Positions 14,702-15,889 of a stretch of 15,889 nucleotides of DNA are shown piece by piece. How positions within the stretch are numbered: position 1 is the first letter of the stretch; each line of letters starts with the position of its first letter. This stretch comes from SVKR01 sp963605115. Lineage in GTDB: Bacteria > Bacillota > Clostridia > Oscillospirales > Oscillospiraceae. A program made the translations under genes and the position numbers. The stretch covers positions 1-15,889 of the forward strand of contig CAVCTM010000047.1 of NCBI GenBank assembly GCA_963605115.1, read 5' to 3'. Under the pieces are notes generated by a model. The model saw nothing but the letters and a program-made list of their open reading frames with translations, did no database searches and was not told where the DNA came from.

Positions 14702-15600
14702 CAAACGAACCGACGCTCGTCGTCATGGCTGCCGGCATGGGCAGTCGCTTCGGCGGGCTCAAGCAGCTCATGCCCGTCGACGACGCGGGGCACCCCATTT
14801 TGGATTTTTCCATCTACGACGCTTACCGTGCCGGCTTCCGCCGCGCGGTGTTCATTATCAAGCGTGCGCTGGAGTCCGATTTCCGCGCCGCCGTCGGCGA
14901 CCGGATCGCGAAGACGATGCGCGTGGACTATGTATTTCAGGAGCTCGGCGATCTTCCGGCGGGCTTCGCGGTCCCGACCGGGCGCGAAAAGCCGTGGGGC
15001 ACGGGTCACGCCGTCGCCTGCTGCCGCGGCGCGGTGGACGGTCCCTTCGCCGTCATCAACGCCGACGATTTTTACGGTGCGGGCGCGTTTGGAGCGGCAT
15101 ACGATTTCCTCACCGCGCCGCGCCGCGCGGGTGAGAGCGCCATGGTCGGCTACCGTCTGCGCAACACGGTGACGGAAAACGGCAGCGTCTCCCGCGGCAT
15201 CTGCGCCGTGGAAAACGGGCTGCTCGTCTCCGTCACGGAGCGCACGCAGATCGAGCAGCGCGGCGACGCCGCGGTCTATATCGAAAACGGCGCGGAGCAC
15301 CCGCTCACGGGCGATGAGACCGTCAGCATGAACTTTTTCGCCTTCGGACCGGAGATGCTCGATGGGCTCTGGACGCGCTTCCCCGCGTTTCTGGCGCAGA
15401 ATCTGCCCGAAAACCCGCTGAAATGCGAGTATTATCTCCCCAGCGTCGTCACCGCGGTCCTGAATGAGCGCCGCGGCAGCGTCCGCGTCCTGAACTGCGA
15501 CGAGGTATGGCACGGCGTGACTTACCGCGCCGACCTCCCCGCCGTAAAGTCCGCCATCGCGGACTTAAAGCGCGCGGGGGTGTACCCGGAGGAGTTCTGA
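14698..15600 (+). CDS. Nucleotidyltransferase, sugar-phosphate type (NTP_transferase family)
   Basis: This 300-residue protein has the nucleotide-binding start VVMAAGMGSRFGGLKQLMPV (residues 8-27) of the sugar-nucleotidyl transferases. WGTGHA is at 100-105 and the metal-binding region NADDFYG at 121-127. Family precedent is NDP-sugar formation from an NTP and a sugar 1-phosphate, but it is not close enough to GalU, RfbA or GlgC to name the substrate. Coupling to malQ by a 4-bp overlap suggests glucose or glucan metabolism, for example use of glucose 1-phosphate, which is inference. A choline-phosphate-type activity cannot be excluded. The sequence after the stop is an array of hairpins. Confidence 0.85.
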   Translation: MTNEPTLVVMAAGMGSRFGGLKQLMPVDDAGHPILDFSIYDAYRAGFRRAVFIIKRALESDFRAAVGDRIAKTMRVDYVFQELGDLPAGFAVPTGREKPWGTGHAVACCRGAVDGPFAVINADDFYGAGAFGAAYDFLTAPRRAGESAMVGYRLRNTVTENGSVSRGICAVENGLLVSVTERTQIEQRGDAAVYIENGAEHPLTGDETVSMNFFAFGPEMLDGLWTRFPAFLAQNLPENPLKCEYYLPSVVTAVLNERRGSVRVLNCDEVWHGVTYRADLPAVKSAIADLKRAGVYPEEF

Positions 15601-15608
15601 GGGGAAAC

Positions 15609-15707
15609 TTAAATGGTGTTTCTCGCCCCCAAGGGCGAGGGGTTAAAATAGGTTTCGCGCCGTGTGCGGCGCGAGGATTAAATTTGTTTCGCGTCCGGGG
15701 GACGCGA
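15609..15707 (+). repeat. Tandem array of three hairpin units, about 34 bp each
   Basis: Each unit reads TTAAA, 3-4 bases, GTTTC, then a GC-rich hairpin overlapping that C. Stems are CTCGCCC/GGGCGAG (15622-15639), TCGCGCCG/CGGCGCGA (15655-15674) and TCGCGTCC/GGACGCGA (15689-15707). Units start at 15609, 15643 and 15678. Linkers are conserved, while the stems differ and remain perfectly paired. Confidence 0.8.
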
Positions 15708-15827
15708 CCTTCTTTCCCCCTGTGGGGAAAGAAGGCAAAGGCACAGTTAAGGAGGGACCCTTTCGATTGGGTCCCTCCTTAACAATCCTCCTCCTAAACG
15801 ACCAAGGGGGTCTGACGACCCCCTTGG
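15708..15827. repeat. Three further perfect hairpins
   Basis: There is a 12-bp stem (15708-15719 with 15724-15735), a 14-bp stem (15747-15760 with 15769-15782, starting TTAAGGAGGGACCC), and an 11-bp stem (15802-15812 with 15817-15827, CCAAGGGGGTC with loop TGAC). None has a proper T-run, so they are not simple terminators. One of them may nevertheless help end the malQ operon transcript. No coding frame is convincing. Confidence 0.8.
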
Positions 15828-15870
15828 AACCCCGGCACCAGCGTTTTAACTAACACGGAAACGCCGCGAT

Positions 15871-15889
15871 TTTAAAGGCCTCCCTGTGC
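15871..15889 (+). repeat. Start of palindromic repeat, copy 3 (cut by window end)
   Basis: These 19 bases are identical to the first 19 bases of the palindromic repeat at 9486-9504. The copy continues beyond the window. Confidence 0.75.

Noticed and set aside
12962..14704. Minus-strand open frame of 580 codons opposite malQ
   Set aside because: It is antisense to malQ, whose catalytic residues are all intact. Its C-terminus is translated repeat sequence.
15507..15782. Frame of 91 codons over the terminal hairpin array
   Set aside because: It overlaps the nucleotidyltransferase gene out of frame and then translates hairpin repeats. It has no ribosome binding site.
15609..15827. CRISPR array
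   Set aside because: The repeated part is short, the hairpins differ from unit to unit, there are no uniform spacers, and no cas genes are present.

Overview
The window looks like chromosomal DNA from a high-GC member of the class Clostridia, most likely Oscillospiraceae-like. That placement is inference. It rests on strong GGAGG-type ribosome binding sites, a VanW/PG-binding-4 protein, the overall protein style, and small dispersed palindromic repeats of the kind seen in gut Clostridia. There is no rRNA, phage, transposase or CRISPR array. Nearly all genes are ordinary housekeeping or metabolic genes. The unusual content is in the spaces between them.

Left half (about 1-8460), minus strand, in transcription order: htpG (Hsp90), a palindromic repeat, hemW (radical SAM heme chaperone), a four-hairpin element, a VanW-family membrane protein, metG (methionyl-tRNA synthetase), tRNA-Leu(UAA) with its own consensus promoter and terminator, and a small lipoprotein of unknown function. 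A probable 3' end of a plus-strand gene enters at base 1 and ends near 68.

Right half (about 8780-15889), plus strand: a family 4 uracil-DNA glycosylase, a palindromic repeat, a DUF2156/GNAT pair with overlapping stop and start, a terminator-bounded possible small RNA, a soluble histidine-kinase-like ATPase, a second copy of the four-hairpin element, then malQ (4-alpha-glucanotransferase) overlapping a sugar-phosphate-type nucleotidyltransferase. The window ends in a string of six hairpins and the first bases of another palindromic repeat. The two halves diverge from an intergenic region of about 440 bp that holds a nested inverted-repeat element of about 274 bp.

The most interesting signal is the set of hairpin-based repeats. 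(1) An element of about 180 nt directly follows hemW (4901-5080) and the kinase-like gene (12911-13089), in the same orientation relative to each gene. Its last two hairpins are identical between copies. Its first two keep loops and linkers but change stem bases in matching pairs. (2) Palindromes of about 155 nt (6356-6510, 9486-9641, and a copy cut by the window end) show the same pattern of constant loops and variable self-complementary stems. (3) The end of the window has three tandem units of about 34 bp with the same design. These look like non-coding mobile or structured-RNA families. Whether they are already catalogued cannot be judged from the sequence alone. No autonomous system such as a defence island or biosynthetic cluster is visible.
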